From an uncultured Trueperaceae bacterium (GTDB lineage: Bacteria; Deinococcota; Deinococci; Deinococcales; Trueperaceae), in NCBI GenBank assembly GCA_913062675.1, contig CAJXWR010000013.1, forward strand, positions 1 to 38,227: a stretch of 38,227 bases of DNA, written 5' to 3'. The translations under genes and the position numbers were made by a program. Within the stretch, counting starts at the first letter, position 1. Each line of letters begins with the position of its first letter. Positions 16,024 through 25,191 of this stretch are shown here, one piece after another. Below the pieces are notes generated by a model. It made no database searches, was not told the origin of the DNA, and worked only from the letters and a program-made list of their open reading frames with translations.

Positions 16024-16956
16024 GTGACGTTCGCTGCGTTGTTCCCCGGGCAGGGGTCGCACACCGTGGGGATGGCGTCCAGCTTCTACGCGTCGAGCGC
16101 TGCGGCACGCGCCGTGCTCGACGAGGCGGAGGCCGCCTTCCCCGGGTTGCTCGAACTCATGTTCGAAGGCCCGCTCGACGCATTGACCCTCACGGCGAAT
16201 CAACAACCCGCCCTCGTGGCAGCGGGCGCGGCGGCGTTCGCCGCGTGGCGCGAGGCCGGGGGTGCGGAACCGGTCGTCACGGCGGGGCACAGCTTGGGGG
16301 AGTTCACGGCGCACGTGGCGCGGGGGGCCCTCCCGCTGGCCGATGCGGTGCGCCTGGTGCACGCGCGCGGCCGGTACATGCAGGACGCCGTCCCCGCGGG
16401 GGAGGGTGCCATGGCCGCCATCTTGAAGCTCGAGGAGGCTCACGTGCGCCGCTTGTGCAGCGATGCGGCGGGCCGCGTGGATGCCCCCGTGGAGATCGCG
16501 AACGTGAATGCGCCCGGGCAGGTGGTCGTGAGTGGCGCTGCCGCTGCCGTGGATGCGGTCGTCGCCGCAGCGAAGGAGGAGGGGGGCCGCGCCGTTCCCC
16601 TCAACGTGAGTGCGCCCTTCCACTGCTCGATGATGCAGCCCGCCGCCGCTCGCCTTTCGGGCGACCTGGCAAACGTGACGTTCAGGGAGGGGCGTTTCGA
16701 CCTCGTGTGCAACGTCGATGCCGAACCGTTGCCCTCCCCGGACCTGGCAGCCACCCGCCTCACGGCGCAGGTGACGGCGCCCGTGTTGTGGACCGCGTCG
16801 CTCGCCCGGATTGCGGGGATGGGCGTCGAACGCTTCGTGGAGTTCGGTTCGGGCGCGGTCCTGACCGGGCTGGTGAAGCGCACTCTGCCCGAGGCGACCG
16901 CGGTTTCGGTCGATACGCCCGACGCGCTGCACGCAGCGCTCGAGGTGAACGCGTGA
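16024..16956 (+). CDS. fabD: Malonyl-CoA:ACP transacylase
   Basis: Moves malonyl groups from CoA to ACP. 310 residues: FPGQGSH near the N terminus (8-13), the nucleophile S90 in GHSLGE and the catalytic H200 in PFH. The GTG start at 16024 lies four bases after the fabH stop, so translation is coupled; the protein begins directly with the first strand (TFAALFPGQG). In-frame codons before it fall within fabH. The C-terminal part ends with the usual GSGAVLTGLVKR segment. It is followed by fabG after 10 bp. Confidence 0.95.
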   Translation: MTFAALFPGQGSHTVGMASSFYASSAAARAVLDEAEAAFPGLLELMFEGPLDALTLTANQQPALVAAGAAAFAAWREAGGAEPVVTAGHSLGEFTAHVARGALPLADAVRLVHARGRYMQDAVPAGEGAMAAILKLEEAHVRRLCSDAAGRVDAPVEIANVNAPGQVVVSGAAAAVDAVVAAAKEEGGRAVPLNVSAPFHCSMMQPAAARLSGDLANVTFREGRFDLVCNVDAEPLPSPDLAATRLTAQVTAPVLWTASLARIAGMGVERFVEFGSGAVLTGLVKRTLPEATAVSVDTPDALHAALEVNA

Positions 16957-16966
16957 AGGAGGAAAC

Positions 16967-17719
16967 ATGAGCGACGCAACGATGCAACGCATTGCGCTGG
17001 TGACCGGCTCGTCTCGCGGCCTGGGTCGCGCAACCGCCATCGAACTCGCGCAGCGCGGGCACACCGTAGCCGTGCACTACGCGCGCGGGGAGGACGCAGC
17101 GAACGAGGTGGTCGAGGCCATCACCGCGGCTGGGGGACGTGCCGCAGCGTTCGGTGCGGACGTGGCGGACACTGCAGCCTGCACGACGCTTCTCGAGCAG
17201 GTGACCGAGACGTTCGGGCCCATCGACGTGCTGGTCAACAATGCGGGCATCACGCGCGACACGCTGGCCATGCGCATGAAGGACGACGATTGGGACGCTG
17301 TGTTGAACACGAACCTGTCGAGCGCCTTCCGGCTTGCGCGGGGTGTTCTGCGCAGCATGCTCAAGGCACGCTGGGGTCGCATCGTGAACGTCGCGAGCGT
17401 GGTGGGGTTGATGGGCAACGCCGGGCAAGCCAACTACGTGGCGTCCAAGGCAGGCCTGATTGGTTTGACGAAGACGTTGGCGCGGGAGGTGTCCTCGCGG
17501 GGCGTGACGGTGAACGCCGTGGCGCCCGGGTTCATCGCGTCGGACATGACGGCGGGTCTCGACGATGCGCTCAAGGAGCGGTACCTCGCGCAGATTCCGG
17601 CGGGGCGGTTCGGAGAGCCGGAGGACGTCGCCAAGGCGGTCGCGTTCCTCGCGTCGGATGACGCGTCGTACGTGACGGGCCAAACGCTCGTCATCGATGG
17701 CGGTTTGTGGATGCCGTGA
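16967..17719 (+). CDS. fabG: 3-oxoacyl-ACP reductase
   Basis: NADPH-dependent reductase of the fatty acid cycle, 250 residues. It has the canonical SDR elements: TGSSRGLG (13-20), NNAG (91-94), S144, Y157 and K161 (YVASK), and APGFI. It contrasts with the atypical SDR at 7121-7909, which lacks the Tyr/Lys. Strong ribosome binding site (GAAGGAGG) before ATG. It sits between fabD and acpP, as in most bacterial fab clusters. Confidence 0.96.
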   Translation: MSDATMQRIALVTGSSRGLGRATAIELAQRGHTVAVHYARGEDAANEVVEAITAAGGRAAAFGADVADTAACTTLLEQVTETFGPIDVLVNNAGITRDTLAMRMKDDDWDAVLNTNLSSAFRLARGVLRSMLKARWGRIVNVASVVGLMGNAGQANYVASKAGLIGLTKTLAREVSSRGVTVNAVAPGFIASDMTAGLDDALKERYLAQIPAGRFGEPEDVAKAVAFLASDDASYVTGQTLVIDGGLWMP

Positions 17720-17750
17720 CCGCTTGGCGCTGCCGCGTCGTGGGCGTGCG

Positions 17751-17759
17751 TGCTACACT
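17751..17759 (+). promoter_or_regulatory. Possible internal promoter for acpP
   Basis: An extended -10 sequence, TGCTACACT, stands 39 bp before the acpP ATG, leaving a short leader that contains a ribosome binding site. The -35 is weak. A separate promoter would suit acpP, which is needed in large excess over the Fab enzymes. Confidence 0.4.
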
Positions 17760-17798
17760 TCGCCGAACCGAAACGAGCCTCGTTCTGGGAGGAACATC

Positions 17799-18038
17799 AT
17801 GGATCAAGAAGCGATTCTTTCGAAAATCAAGGACGTCGTGAGTGACAAGCTTGGCGTGAGTGCCGAAGCGGTGGTCGCGGACGCATCGTTCATCGATGAC
17901 CTCGGTGCCGATTCGCTCGACGTGGTGGAGCTCATCATGGGTCTCGAGGACGAGTTCGACATCGAGATTAGTGACGAGGAAGCCGAAGGCATTCAAACGG
18001 TTCAGGACGCCATCAACTTCATTTCCAGCAAGTCTTGA
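17799..18038 (+). CDS. acpP: Acyl carrier protein
   Basis: A 79-residue acidic four-helix protein that carries growing fatty acyl chains on phosphopantetheine. The attachment serine is S39 in [15 protein letters not shown] 17799 follows GGGAGG by 7 nt. It lies between fabG and fabF; the 79-bp gap before it carries a possible own promoter. Length and sequence are fully standard. Confidence 0.97.
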   Translation: MDQEAILSKIKDVVSDKLGVSAEAVVADASFIDDLGADSLDVVELIMGLEDEFDIEISDEEAEGIQTVQDAINFISSKS

Positions 18039-18125
18039 CGACGGGTCCCTCGGGTCGGGTGTCGCGACGCTGCACGCGTTTCGTCATTCGGCCCGTGGTC
18101 TTGGTCGACCGGTGAGGAGCGAGCC

Positions 18126-19370
18126 GTGGAAAAGACGATGAAGCGCGTGGTCATCACCGGTGTGGGTCCCGTCACCCCGATTGGTGTGGGAGCGGACGCC
18201 TTCGCGACCGCACAGCGTGAGGCGCGGAACGGGATTCGACCCATCCGCAACTTCGATGCCTCGGACCTGACGGTCCGCATCGCCGGTGAAGTGGACGTCG
18301 ATCTCGACGCGTACCTCGACCCGAAGGCGGCGAAGCGTCTGGATCGTTTCGTGCAACTCGCCTTGATTGGCTCGGACCTCGCGCTGGCCGATGCCGGCTT
18401 GACCGGCGAGGACGTGGCGGGGGAGCGGACGGGCACCTCGGTGGGGAGCGGCATTGGCGGGCTCGGTACGTGGGAGAAGGAGTCCCGCGTGCGGTTCGAT
18501 CGCAACCCCATGCGCATGAGCCCGTTCTTCATTCCCATGTTGATCGCGAACATGGCGTCGGGTCACGTCGCCATGCGCTACGGCTTGACGGGTCCCTCCA
18601 CGTCGGTGGTGACGGCCTGCGCGACCGGTTCGGGTGCCGTGGGGGACGCCTTCCGCATCGTGCAGCGTGGCGAGGCGGACGTGATGCTCGCCGGCGGGAC
18701 CGAAGCACCCGTCACGCCGATGGGCATTGCAGGTTTCGCGGTGATGAAGGCCCTGTCGACACGCAATGACGATCCGGAGACGGCGTCGCGCCCCTTCTCG
18801 AGGGAGCGGGACGGTTTCGTGGCGGGGGAAGGGGCCGGCATTCTCGTGCTCGAGGAGCTCGAGCACGCTAAGGCGCGTGGTGCACGCATCTACGCGGAGA
18901 TCGTGGGGTACGCGACGAGTGCCGATGCGCACCACATCACGGCACCCGCTCCGGGGGGTGCGGGCGCGGCACGGTGCTTGACGTGGGCGCTGCGCGACGC
19001 GGGCGTCGATGCGAGCGACGTGGGGTACATCAATGCGCACGGGACGAGTACCCCGGCGAACGACTTGAACGAGACGCTGGCCATCAAGACGGTGTTCGGG
19101 GAGCGCGACTCGGCGCCACCGGTCAGCAGCACGAAATCGATGACGGGGCATACGCTCGGCGCGGCGGGCGGCATCGAGGCGATTGCGACGGTGCAGGCGA
19201 TTGCGGGGGGCGTGTTGCCGCCCACGCGGAACCTGCACGATCCCGATCCGGAGTTGGATCTCGACTTCGTGGCGAACGAGGCGCGCGACGTGCAGGTGGA
19301 CGTGGCGGTGAGCCAGAACTTCGCGTTTGGTGGCCAGAACGCCGCGTTGGTGTTCCGGCGCTTCACCTGA
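18126..19370 (+). CDS. fabF: 3-oxoacyl-ACP synthase II
   Basis: Elongating condensing enzyme of fatty acid synthesis, 414 residues. The Cys-His-His active site is C165 (TACATGSG), H305 (NAHGTSTP) and H342 (MTGHTLGAAGG), with K337. GTG 18126 is preferred because GAGGAG lies 6-7 nt upstream; ATG 18138 is four codons later. The 87-bp gap after acpP contains no clear terminator. murJ follows after 16 bp. Confidence 0.96.
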   Translation: MEKTMKRVVITGVGPVTPIGVGADAFATAQREARNGIRPIRNFDASDLTVRIAGEVDVDLDAYLDPKAAKRLDRFVQLALIGSDLALADAGLTGEDVAGERTGTSVGSGIGGLGTWEKESRVRFDRNPMRMSPFFIPMLIANMASGHVAMRYGLTGPSTSVVTACATGSGAVGDAFRIVQRGEADVMLAGGTEAPVTPMGIAGFAVMKALSTRNDDPETASRPFSRERDGFVAGEGAGILVLEELEHAKARGARIYAEIVGYATSADAHHITAPAPGGAGAARCLTWALRDAGVDASDVGYINAHGTSTPANDLNETLAIKTVFGERDSAPPVSSTKSMTGHTLGAAGGIEAIATVQAIAGGVLPPTRNLHDPDPELDLDFVANEARDVQVDVAVSQNFAFGGQNAALVFRRFT

Positions 19371-19386
19371 GCAGGAGGCACGATTC

Positions 19387-20940
19387 GTGACGCGCGAACC
19401 GGCGAGCGGTGATACCCGTTCGGCGGGGCGCGGCGCCGTCGTGTTGATGGTGGGGACGCTCGCGAGCCGGTTGACCGGCTTGCTGCGCAACTCGCTGTTG
19501 AACCAGTTGTTCGATGCGCGCGTGACGGATGCGTTCACGGTGGCGTGGCGCGTCCCGAACCTGTTTCGCGAGTTGTTGGCCGAGGGGGCCCTGTCGAACT
19601 CGTTCGTTCCCGTGTACGCCCGCTTGCGTGCCTCGGGAGAGGAAGCGCACCGCCTTGCAGGCGCGCTGCTGTCGGTGCTGCTGCTCGTCAATGGCGTGCT
19701 GGTGCTCGCGGCGACGCTTGCAGCACCCTGGATCGTGCAGCTTCTCTTGGGGGAGGCGGGCAGCGTGGATGCGGACCTCGCCGTTCGCCTCACACGCGCG
19801 GTGTTCCCGTTCCTGTTCGCCGTGAGTTTGTCGGCGTGGGCCATGGGGATTCTTCAGGCGGAGGAGCGGTTCTTCGCGCCGGCCTGGGCGCCGGTCGCGT
19901 TCAACGTCGTGGCGGTGGTGGGGATGGTCACCCTGCCGGGTGCGGCGGTTCCCTTGGCGGTGGCGTTCGCCTTGGGCGGCCTCGCGCAGTTCCTGGTGCA
20001 GATCCCGACGTTGTCGCGCGCGGGCTTGTGGCCCGGCGTGCGGGTCCCGTGGCACCCGGAGTTGGCGGCGGTGCTGTTGTTGATGCTTCCGTTCGCCGTG
20101 ACGACGAGTGGGCGGCAGGTGGTGAACGTCGTGGCGACACGCGTGTTGGACGCGCTGCCGGTCGGGTCGCAAACCGCCTGGTTCAACGCGGACTTGTTCC
20201 TGTCCCTGGCGTTGGGGTTGTTCGCGGTGAGTCCAGCGTTGGCCTGGTACGCACGCTTGTCGCGCCTGGCGCAGGAGGATCCGGAGGCGTTCGGGGGGAC
20301 GCTCCTGGACGGCGTTCGGTTCATTGCGTTCCTGTCCGCACCGGCGGGTGCGCTACTTGCCGCCCTGGCGGAGCCCGCGACGCGGGTGGTGTTCGACTGG
20401 ACGTCGCTCCTGGGGCGCGGGTTGGATGCCGAGCGGATCGCCTTGACGGTGGCGGCTTCGGGACCGATTGGGTGGGCGGTCGTTCCGCTGGGGTTGCAGC
20501 AGTTGTTGTCACGCGCGTGGTACGTGCGGGGGCGCGTGCGGGTGCCCATCATCGTGGCGGTGGGATTCTTGACGGTGCAGGGTGCCGCCTTCCTGGTGTT
20601 GGGTCCGCGGTTGGGGGTGGCGGGCTTGGCGTGGGGTGCGGTGGCGGCCGCGTGGCTGCAACTCGCCGTGATGTTCACCTGGACGCTCCGGCGGGAAGGC
20701 GTGGGGTTGGCGGGTGCCGTGGGGCACTTGGCACGCGTGTTGCTCGCTACCCTCGTCGGCTGGCTCGCCGCTTCTTGGGGCGCGTCGTGGATCGTTCCGG
20801 CGGATTGGTGGGGCTGGTCGTTGCGCCTCGTGGTGGGTGGCGCGTTGGGGGTCGCTGGCTACGTCGCGGCGGCCGTGGCGCTCCGGCTTCCGGAACTTGC
20901 TTCGGTGGCGCGACGGTTCACGCGTCGCGGTGAGGACTGA
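19387..20940 (+). CDS. murJ: Lipid II flippase MurJ
   Basis: Polytopic MOP-superfamily membrane protein of 517 residues, which moves lipid II across the membrane for peptidoglycan synthesis. N-terminal hallmarks are present: GTLASRLTGLLRN, the VAWRVPNLFRELLAEGA stretch and NSFVPVY. About 13-14 membrane helices can be picked out. GTG 19387 is chosen because GCAGGAGG lies before it, 16 bp after the fabF stop; codons upstream in frame fall in fabF. Its place at the end of the fab cluster joins lipid synthesis and cell-wall export in one probable transcript. Confidence 0.92.
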   Translation: MTREPASGDTRSAGRGAVVLMVGTLASRLTGLLRNSLLNQLFDARVTDAFTVAWRVPNLFRELLAEGALSNSFVPVYARLRASGEEAHRLAGALLSVLLLVNGVLVLAATLAAPWIVQLLLGEAGSVDADLAVRLTRAVFPFLFAVSLSAWAMGILQAEERFFAPAWAPVAFNVVAVVGMVTLPGAAVPLAVAFALGGLAQFLVQIPTLSRAGLWPGVRVPWHPELAAVLLLMLPFAVTTSGRQVVNVVATRVLDALPVGSQTAWFNADLFLSLALGLFAVSPALAWYARLSRLAQEDPEAFGGTLLDGVRFIAFLSAPAGALLAALAEPATRVVFDWTSLLGRGLDAERIALTVAASGPIGWAVVPLGLQQLLSRAWYVRGRVRVPIIVAVGFLTVQGAAFLVLGPRLGVAGLAWGAVAAAWLQLAVMFTWTLRREGVGLAGAVGHLARVLLATLVGWLAASWGASWIVPADWWGWSLRLVVGGALGVAGYVAAAVALRLPELASVARRFTRRGED

Positions 20941-21058
20941 ACCGAGCGGAGTTCGTGACGTGGCGCGCCGTCATGGAAGCCATCGCGTGCGTATCGTCGG
21001 AGGTTCCTTCCCCACGCGGGTTTGCGCCGTGCAGGGTGGAAGGACGTGAGGAGGAAAC

Positions 21059-21433
21059 ATGCCAACCTTGACGATTGGGGACGTTTCGAAGTCCTTTCCC
21101 GAAGGCACGCGCCTGGTGAACGCCATCGAGGCGCTTGGGTTCGACGTGGGGCACCGTTGCGGTGGAAAGGCGCGCTGCACGACCTGCCGCGTCGAAGTGC
21201 AGGACGGGGAGCCGGAAGCGATGACGGAGGCGGAAGCCGTGAAACTCGCGGAGAACGGTTTGCTCGGGTCGGTGCGCCTGTCGTGTCAGGTCCTGCTCGA
21301 CCAGGACATGACCGTCACGCCCGTCATGACGCTGCAGACCGAGGGGTGGACCGACACGGGTCCCGCGACCGCCGATGCGATCGAGCCCGAACCGGTGTGG
21401 ACGACGGTGAGTGAGGCGAAAGAGCGTTCGTAG
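21059..21433 (+). CDS. 2Fe-2S ferredoxin
   Basis: A 124-residue ferredoxin with the cluster-binding cysteines C34, C40, C43 and C76 (CGGKARCTTC...RLSCQ), the C-x5-C-x2-C spacing of adrenodoxin/Isc-type proteins. The last ~30 residues form an acidic extension beyond the fold. Strong ribosome binding site (GAGGAGG) before the ATG. The 118-bp gap after murJ suggests its own promoter, but none is convincing. Its electron partner is not evident; the following gene is an aldo/keto reductase, which uses NADPH and needs no ferredoxin. Confidence 0.92.
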   Translation: MPTLTIGDVSKSFPEGTRLVNAIEALGFDVGHRCGGKARCTTCRVEVQDGEPEAMTEAEAVKLAENGLLGSVRLSCQVLLDQDMTVTPVMTLQTEGWTDTGPATADAIEPEPVWTTVSEAKERS

Positions 21434-21438
21434 CGCGG

Positions 21439-21444
21439 TACCGT
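21439..21444 (+). promoter_or_regulatory. -10 box before the aldo/keto reductase gene
   Basis: TACCGT ends 5 nt before ATG 21450 and there is no ribosome binding site, so a leaderless transcript is likely. The -35 is unclear. Confidence 0.45.
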
Positions 21445-21449
21445 CCAGC

Positions 21450-22268
21450 ATGATGCATCACCTGATTCAGGGAACGTGCGTGCCGGCGCTGGGTTTCGGC
21501 ACCTGGCAGCTTCGTGGCGAGGCGTGCGTCGACGCCGTGAAGCATGCGCTTGCCTTGGGGTACCGGCACGTCGACACGGCGCAGGGGTACGAGAACGAGG
21601 CGGAGGTGGGGCGTGCGCTGAGGGAGAGTGGCGTGCCCCGGGACGAGGTGTTCCTCGTCAGCAAGGTGCGACCCAGCCTGTTCGCATTCGATGACGTGGT
21701 GCGCTCGACGCGGGAAAGCGTCAAGGCGTTGGGCGTGACGCACGTCGACCTGATGCTGCTGCACTGGCCGAACCCCGACGTTCCCGTCGAGGAGACGTTG
21801 GAAGGACTCGCCCTGTTGCAGGACGAGGGGTTGGTGCGGCACCTCGGGGTGAGCAACTTTCCACCGTCGCTAGCGCGAAGGGCGGACGATGCGCAGCGCA
21901 TCTTCGCGAACCAGGTGGAGTACCACCCGTTCCTGCATCAACGCCCCCTCCTGCAATTGGCGGAGGCGCGTGACTGGTTGTTGACGGCGTACAGCCCGAT
22001 TGCGAAGGGTGCCGTGGTGAACGATCCCGTCCTTCAGGAGATTGGTGCAACGCATGGCGTGTCCCCCGTGCAGGTGACCCTGCGCTGGTTGATTCAACAA
22101 CCGCGGGTGGCGGCGATTCCGAAGGCGGCATCGGCCGCGCACCGTGAAGCGAACTTGGCGGTGTTCGACTTCTTCCTGTCGGACGAGGAGATGACGCGCA
22201 TTCACGCGCTCGAACGCGAGGAGCGCCTGGTGAACCCCGCCGGGGGTCCTGCTTGGGAGCGTTCGTGA
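21450..22268 (+). CDS. Aldo/keto reductase
   Basis: NADPH-dependent carbonyl reductase with a TIM-barrel fold, 272 residues. The catalytic tetrad is D42 (HVDTAQGY), Y47, K72 (VSKV) and H105 (LLHWP). The cofactor-binding IPKAAS motif near the C terminus is also present. It resembles the 2,5-diketo-D-gluconate reductase/glyoxal reductase group, but the substrate cannot be told. The start is ATG 21450 (an adjacent ATG at 21453 is possible); earlier in-frame codons overlap the ferredoxin gene. The stop overlaps the methyltransferase start (GTGA). Confidence 0.92.
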   Translation: MMHHLIQGTCVPALGFGTWQLRGEACVDAVKHALALGYRHVDTAQGYENEAEVGRALRESGVPRDEVFLVSKVRPSLFAFDDVVRSTRESVKALGVTHVDLMLLHWPNPDVPVEETLEGLALLQDEGLVRHLGVSNFPPSLARRADDAQRIFANQVEYHPFLHQRPLLQLAEARDWLLTAYSPIAKGAVVNDPVLQEIGATHGVSPVQVTLRWLIQQPRVAAIPKAASAAHREANLAVFDFFLSDEEMTRIHALEREERLVNPAGGPAWERS

Positions 22269-22957
22269 CGCGCGAGGTACGCAACGCCTTTTGGAACCGG
22301 GCGGAGATGGCGGAGCGGATGGGGAACCGTCCACCCGATCATCGCCTGGTCGCCCTGCTGGACGAGGATGCAAACCTCGGTCCGATTCTGGACGTGGGGT
22401 GTGCGGGGGGACGCAACGTCGTGGCTGCCCTCGAGCGGGGCCATGACGCGGTGGCGTTCGACGCTGCCGACGCCATGGTGGAGGCGACGCGCGCTCGCGT
22501 GGCCACCCTCGTCGGTGATGCCGAGGCGGAGCGGCGGGTGCAGCGGCTCGACCTGCTCGACCTTGGGGGATCGTGGCCCGCATCGGTCGGTCCGTTCCCC
22601 CTGGTCGTGGCCTTGGGCGTGCTGCAGGACCTGCCCGATGAAGAGGCGTTCCGGCGCGTTTTGGCACAGTTGGCGGCGTTGACCGCACCCGGTGGGCGGT
22701 TGCTCGTCGCGAACTTCGGTGCGGATTCGCAGCCGCAGGGCGTCCCCCTCAGGCCGGTTAAGGGACACGAGCACGTGTACCTCGGTTTCGGTGAGGAGGA
22801 TCGCCGCATGACCCTCCCGGACGTGGCAACGCTCGATGGTTGGGCGCGGGACGTGGGCTTCGTCACCGACGTGCCGACCGAGGTGGTTCGGGCCGAGACG
22901 GAGGCGGGGTTCCGCACGACGTTGAACGCGCTCTACCGCCTTCACGACCCGCGGTAG
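22265..22957 (+). CDS. SAM-dependent class I methyltransferase
   Basis: A 230-residue Rossmann-type methyltransferase. Motif I is ILDVGCAGGRN (~41-51); an acidic residue (D66 in AFDAADAM) would hold the ribose. A helix follows with QDLPDEEAFRRVL and the post-motif TAPGGRLLVANF. The region RPVKGHEHVYLGF is not typical of a family I can name. It is translated from GTG 22265, overlapping the reductase stop, with GGGAG 6 nt before. The target molecule is unknown; neighbours point to sugar or small-molecule metabolism. Confidence 0.85.
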   Translation: MTREVRNAFWNRAEMAERMGNRPPDHRLVALLDEDANLGPILDVGCAGGRNVVAALERGHDAVAFDAADAMVEATRARVATLVGDAEAERRVQRLDLLDLGGSWPASVGPFPLVVALGVLQDLPDEEAFRRVLAQLAALTAPGGRLLVANFGADSQPQGVPLRPVKGHEHVYLGFGEEDRRMTLPDVATLDGWARDVGFVTDVPTEVVRAETEAGFRTTLNALYRLHDPR

Positions 22958-22960
22958 GCT
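22955..22960 (+). promoter_or_regulatory. -10 box before the guanylyltransferase gene
   Basis: TAGGCT, which includes the methyltransferase stop codon TAG, ends 6 nt before ATG 22967. No ribosome binding site intervenes, as in a leaderless start. The -35 is not clear. Confidence 0.5.
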
Positions 22961-22966
22961 GACGGC

Positions 22967-24019
22967 ATGATGGACGCCGTTGCGGTGGTGATGGCGGGGG
23001 GTCGTGGTCAGCGCTTCTGGCCGTTGTCGACCGAGGCTCGCCCGAAACAGTTCCTCGATCTCGAGCGCTCGGGTCGTACCTTGTTGCAGGCCACGGTGGA
23101 GCGGGTGGCACCGCTCGTGGGGGGCGTCGAGCGGGTGGTGGTGGCGACCGGTGCGCGGTACGTGGACCTGGTGCGGGAACAGTTGCCGGAGCTTCCCGAG
23201 GGGAACGTTCTGGTCGAGCCGACCGGACGGGATTCCGGACCTGCCGTGGCGCTCGCCGCGCTTGCCGTGCAGGAGCGTTTCGGGAACGTGGTGATGGGCG
23301 TTTTCGCGTCGGATCACCGGGTGGAGGACGTGCCGCGGTTCCATGAGGTGGTGCGCGCGGCGATGGCGCTTGCAGAGCGGGAGGCGGGGTTGGTGACGAT
23401 TGGCATCACGCCCCGGCGGGCTGCGACGGCGTATGGGTACTTGCAGCGCGGGGAGCGCGTGGAGGGCGGGTTTCGCCTGGCGCGGTTCGTGGAGAAGCCG
23501 ACGCGGCAGCGTGCCGAACGGTTCCTCTCGGAGGGTGGGTACTTGTGGAATGCGGGGATGTTCGTGTGGACGGTGGAGTCGATCCTCGCGGCATTCGAGG
23601 CGCATGCACCGGAATTGCTGAATCCGATTGCACAGGTGGCGTCGGGGGTGGAGCGGGATGCCCGCTTCGCGGAGCTTCCCAAGATCAGCATCGATTACGC
23701 GGTGATGGAGAAGGCGCGCAATGCCTTCCTGGTGGAGGGCGATTTCGGTTGGGACGACATTGGCGACTGGCGGGCGTTGGAGCGGTTGCTTCCGCAGCAC
23801 GCGGGGGAGGCCCGCACCGTGTTTGGGGTGCATGCGGGGCACGACGCGTCGGGCAACATCGTGTACACGGACGGGGAGGAGGACGTGCTCGTGGCGTTCG
23901 GAGTGGAGGACCTCGTGATCGTCAAGCGGGGGGATACCGTGTTGATCTTCCCGAAGGATCGCGTGAACGACATCAAGGCGTTGCTCGAGGACGAGCGGTT
24001 GCGCAGTCTCGTGCCTTGA
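22967..24019 (+). CDS. manC: Mannose-1-phosphate guanylyltransferase
   Basis: Makes GDP-mannose from mannose-1-phosphate and GTP, a precursor of surface polysaccharides. 350 residues: the pyrophosphorylase signature GGRGQRFWPLS (12-22) with PKQF, then FVEKP, and the WNAGMFVW segment. Only the transferase and left-handed helix region are present; the C-terminal mannose-6-phosphate isomerase domain of the bifunctional forms is absent, which suits the shorter family type. The start is ATG 22967 (adjacent ATG 22970). Confidence 0.92.
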   Translation: MMDAVAVVMAGGRGQRFWPLSTEARPKQFLDLERSGRTLLQATVERVAPLVGGVERVVVATGARYVDLVREQLPELPEGNVLVEPTGRDSGPAVALAALAVQERFGNVVMGVFASDHRVEDVPRFHEVVRAAMALAEREAGLVTIGITPRRAATAYGYLQRGERVEGGFRLARFVEKPTRQRAERFLSEGGYLWNAGMFVWTVESILAAFEAHAPELLNPIAQVASGVERDARFAELPKISIDYAVMEKARNAFLVEGDFGWDDIGDWRALERLLPQHAGEARTVFGVHAGHDASGNIVYTDGEEDVLVAFGVEDLVIVKRGDTVLIFPKDRVNDIKALLEDERLRSLVP

Positions 24020-24020
24020 T

Positions 24021-24356
24021 TCAGGTGGCGAGGTTCGCGAGGTAACTCAGGAGCCATAGCGTGCCCATGCCCACGCCGAGAGTGGCGAGGACGCTCTTGC
24101 TGCGTGCCGCTACGTACAGGGCGAGGAGGGCGGCAGGGATGCGGACGTCGAGGACGCCGCCGAGGCTCGCACTGGAGTCTGCGAAGAGGGCGGGCGCGAC
24201 GATGGCGGCGAGAACCGCTTGCGGGACGTAGGTGAGTGCCTGCCTGACGAAGGGGGGAAGGGTGAGGCGGTCCTGGAGGAGGACGAAGGACGCGCGCAGG
24301 GCGAAGGTGACGATCATCATGCCGATCAGGAGCGCCCAGTAGTACGGGTACGTCAT
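24021..24356 (-). CDS. azlD: AzlD-family branched-chain amino acid exporter subunit
   Basis: A 111-residue hydrophobic protein with four predicted membrane helices. It has the AzlD pattern (FALRASFVLL, PPFVRQALTYVPQAVLAAIVAP, VRIPAALLAL). It is the small partner of AzlC, which is encoded just upstream and overlaps it by four bases (ATGA). The pair exports branched-chain amino acids or analogues. The gene ends two bases from the 3' end of the convergent guanylyltransferase gene. Confidence 0.9.
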   Translation of the reverse strand: MTYPYYWALLIGMMIVTFALRASFVLLQDRLTLPPFVRQALTYVPQAVLAAIVAPALFADSSASLGGVLDVRIPAALLALYVAARSKSVLATLGVGMGTLWLLSYLANLAT

Positions 24357-25060
24357 GACGCGTCCTCCGAAGTCGTGGCGGTGGTGAACCGCTCGGCGAT
24401 CGTGCCGGCGGTGATGCCGAGGAGGGCGGCGAGGACGAGTCCGAGGTTGTAGGGCAACCCGGCGAGGGTGAGGGAGAGCACCCCTCCGGTGAGGGCGGCG
24501 AGCAGTCCGGGCCGGTCTCGGACGGCGGGTGCGAGGAGTGCGAGGAAGGTGAGGGGGATGGCGAAGTCGAGTTGCCAGTCTTCGGGCACTTGCGTTCCCA
24601 CGATGGCGCCGAGTGCGGTGGCCGCTTGCCAGAGGAACCAGAGGGGCGTGGCGATTCCGAGGTAGTACTCGCGTTTGGGGGTGTCGGGGTCGCGGCGGAA
24701 GCGGAGGATGCTGAAGCCGTAGGCCTGGTCGGTCATGAGGTAGGCCATGAGGCTTCGCATGGGTCGGCTGATGGTGCGGAGCCAGGGGGCGAGGGACGCG
24801 CTGTACATGGCCATGCGTAGGTTGATCATGAAGGTGGTGAGGAGGATGACGGCGACGGCGGCGCCTTGCTCGAGGAGCGCGATGGCGGCGAGTTGGGATG
24901 CGCCGGCGAACACGATGATGGACATGCCGATGGCCTCGGTGGGGGTGAGCCCGATGCTGGCTGCGCTGACGCCGGTGATGAGGCCGAAGGGGGCGACGCC
25001 TAGCATCATGGGGGCGACGTCTCGAACGCCGCTGAGGAAGGCGTCGCGGTGAAAGCGCAT
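24353..25060 (-). CDS. azlC: AzlC-family branched-chain amino acid exporter subunit
   Basis: The large subunit of the AzlCD transporter: 235 residues, about seven to eight membrane helices, with the family features GVAPFGLITGV, FAGASQLAAIALL, MINLRMAMYSASLAP and LMTDQAYG. ATG 25060 is preferred because a GATACT -10 box lies 6 nt upstream (leaderless pattern); ATG 25087 would add nine residues and lies upstream of that box. Its stop overlaps azlD. Confidence 0.92.
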   Translation of the reverse strand: MRFHRDAFLSGVRDVAPMMLGVAPFGLITGVSAASIGLTPTEAIGMSIIVFAGASQLAAIALLEQGAAVAVILLTTFMINLRMAMYSASLAPWLRTISRPMRSLMAYLMTDQAYGFSILRFRRDPDTPKREYYLGIATPLWFLWQAATALGAIVGTQVPEDWQLDFAIPLTFLALLAPAVRDRPGLLAALTGGVLSLTLAGLPYNLGLVLAALLGITAGTIAERFTTATTSEDAS

Positions 25061-25066
25061 TGGGCG

Positions 25067-25072
25067 AGTATC
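25067..25072 (-). promoter_or_regulatory. -10 box for azlCD
   Basis: GATACT on the minus strand ends 6 nt before ATG 25060, with no ribosome binding site. Confidence 0.45.
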
Positions 25073-25178
25073 GCGCAGATGCCGCATCGTGGTTGCGGAT
25101 TCGCGCGGGACGGTCGGGGCGTGAAGCGTCCCGGTGACGGGGGGTGCGTGGCGTCACGGAGCCGTCACGTGGGGTGCG

Positions 25179-25184
25179 TAGCGT
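25179..25184 (+). promoter_or_regulatory. -10 box for the TolC-like gene
   Basis: TAGCGT ends 7 nt before ATG 25192. No ribosome binding site is seen. Confidence 0.4.
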
Positions 25185-25191
25185 CGCGGTC

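Noticed and set aside
18084-19844. A 586-codon minus-strand frame opposite fabF
   Set aside because: Shadow of fabF and murJ in GC-rich DNA; Arg/His-rich with no recognisable domain.
22202-23842. A 546-codon minus-strand frame opposite the methyltransferase and manC
   Set aside because: Arg/His-rich shadow; the plus-strand genes have clear family motifs.
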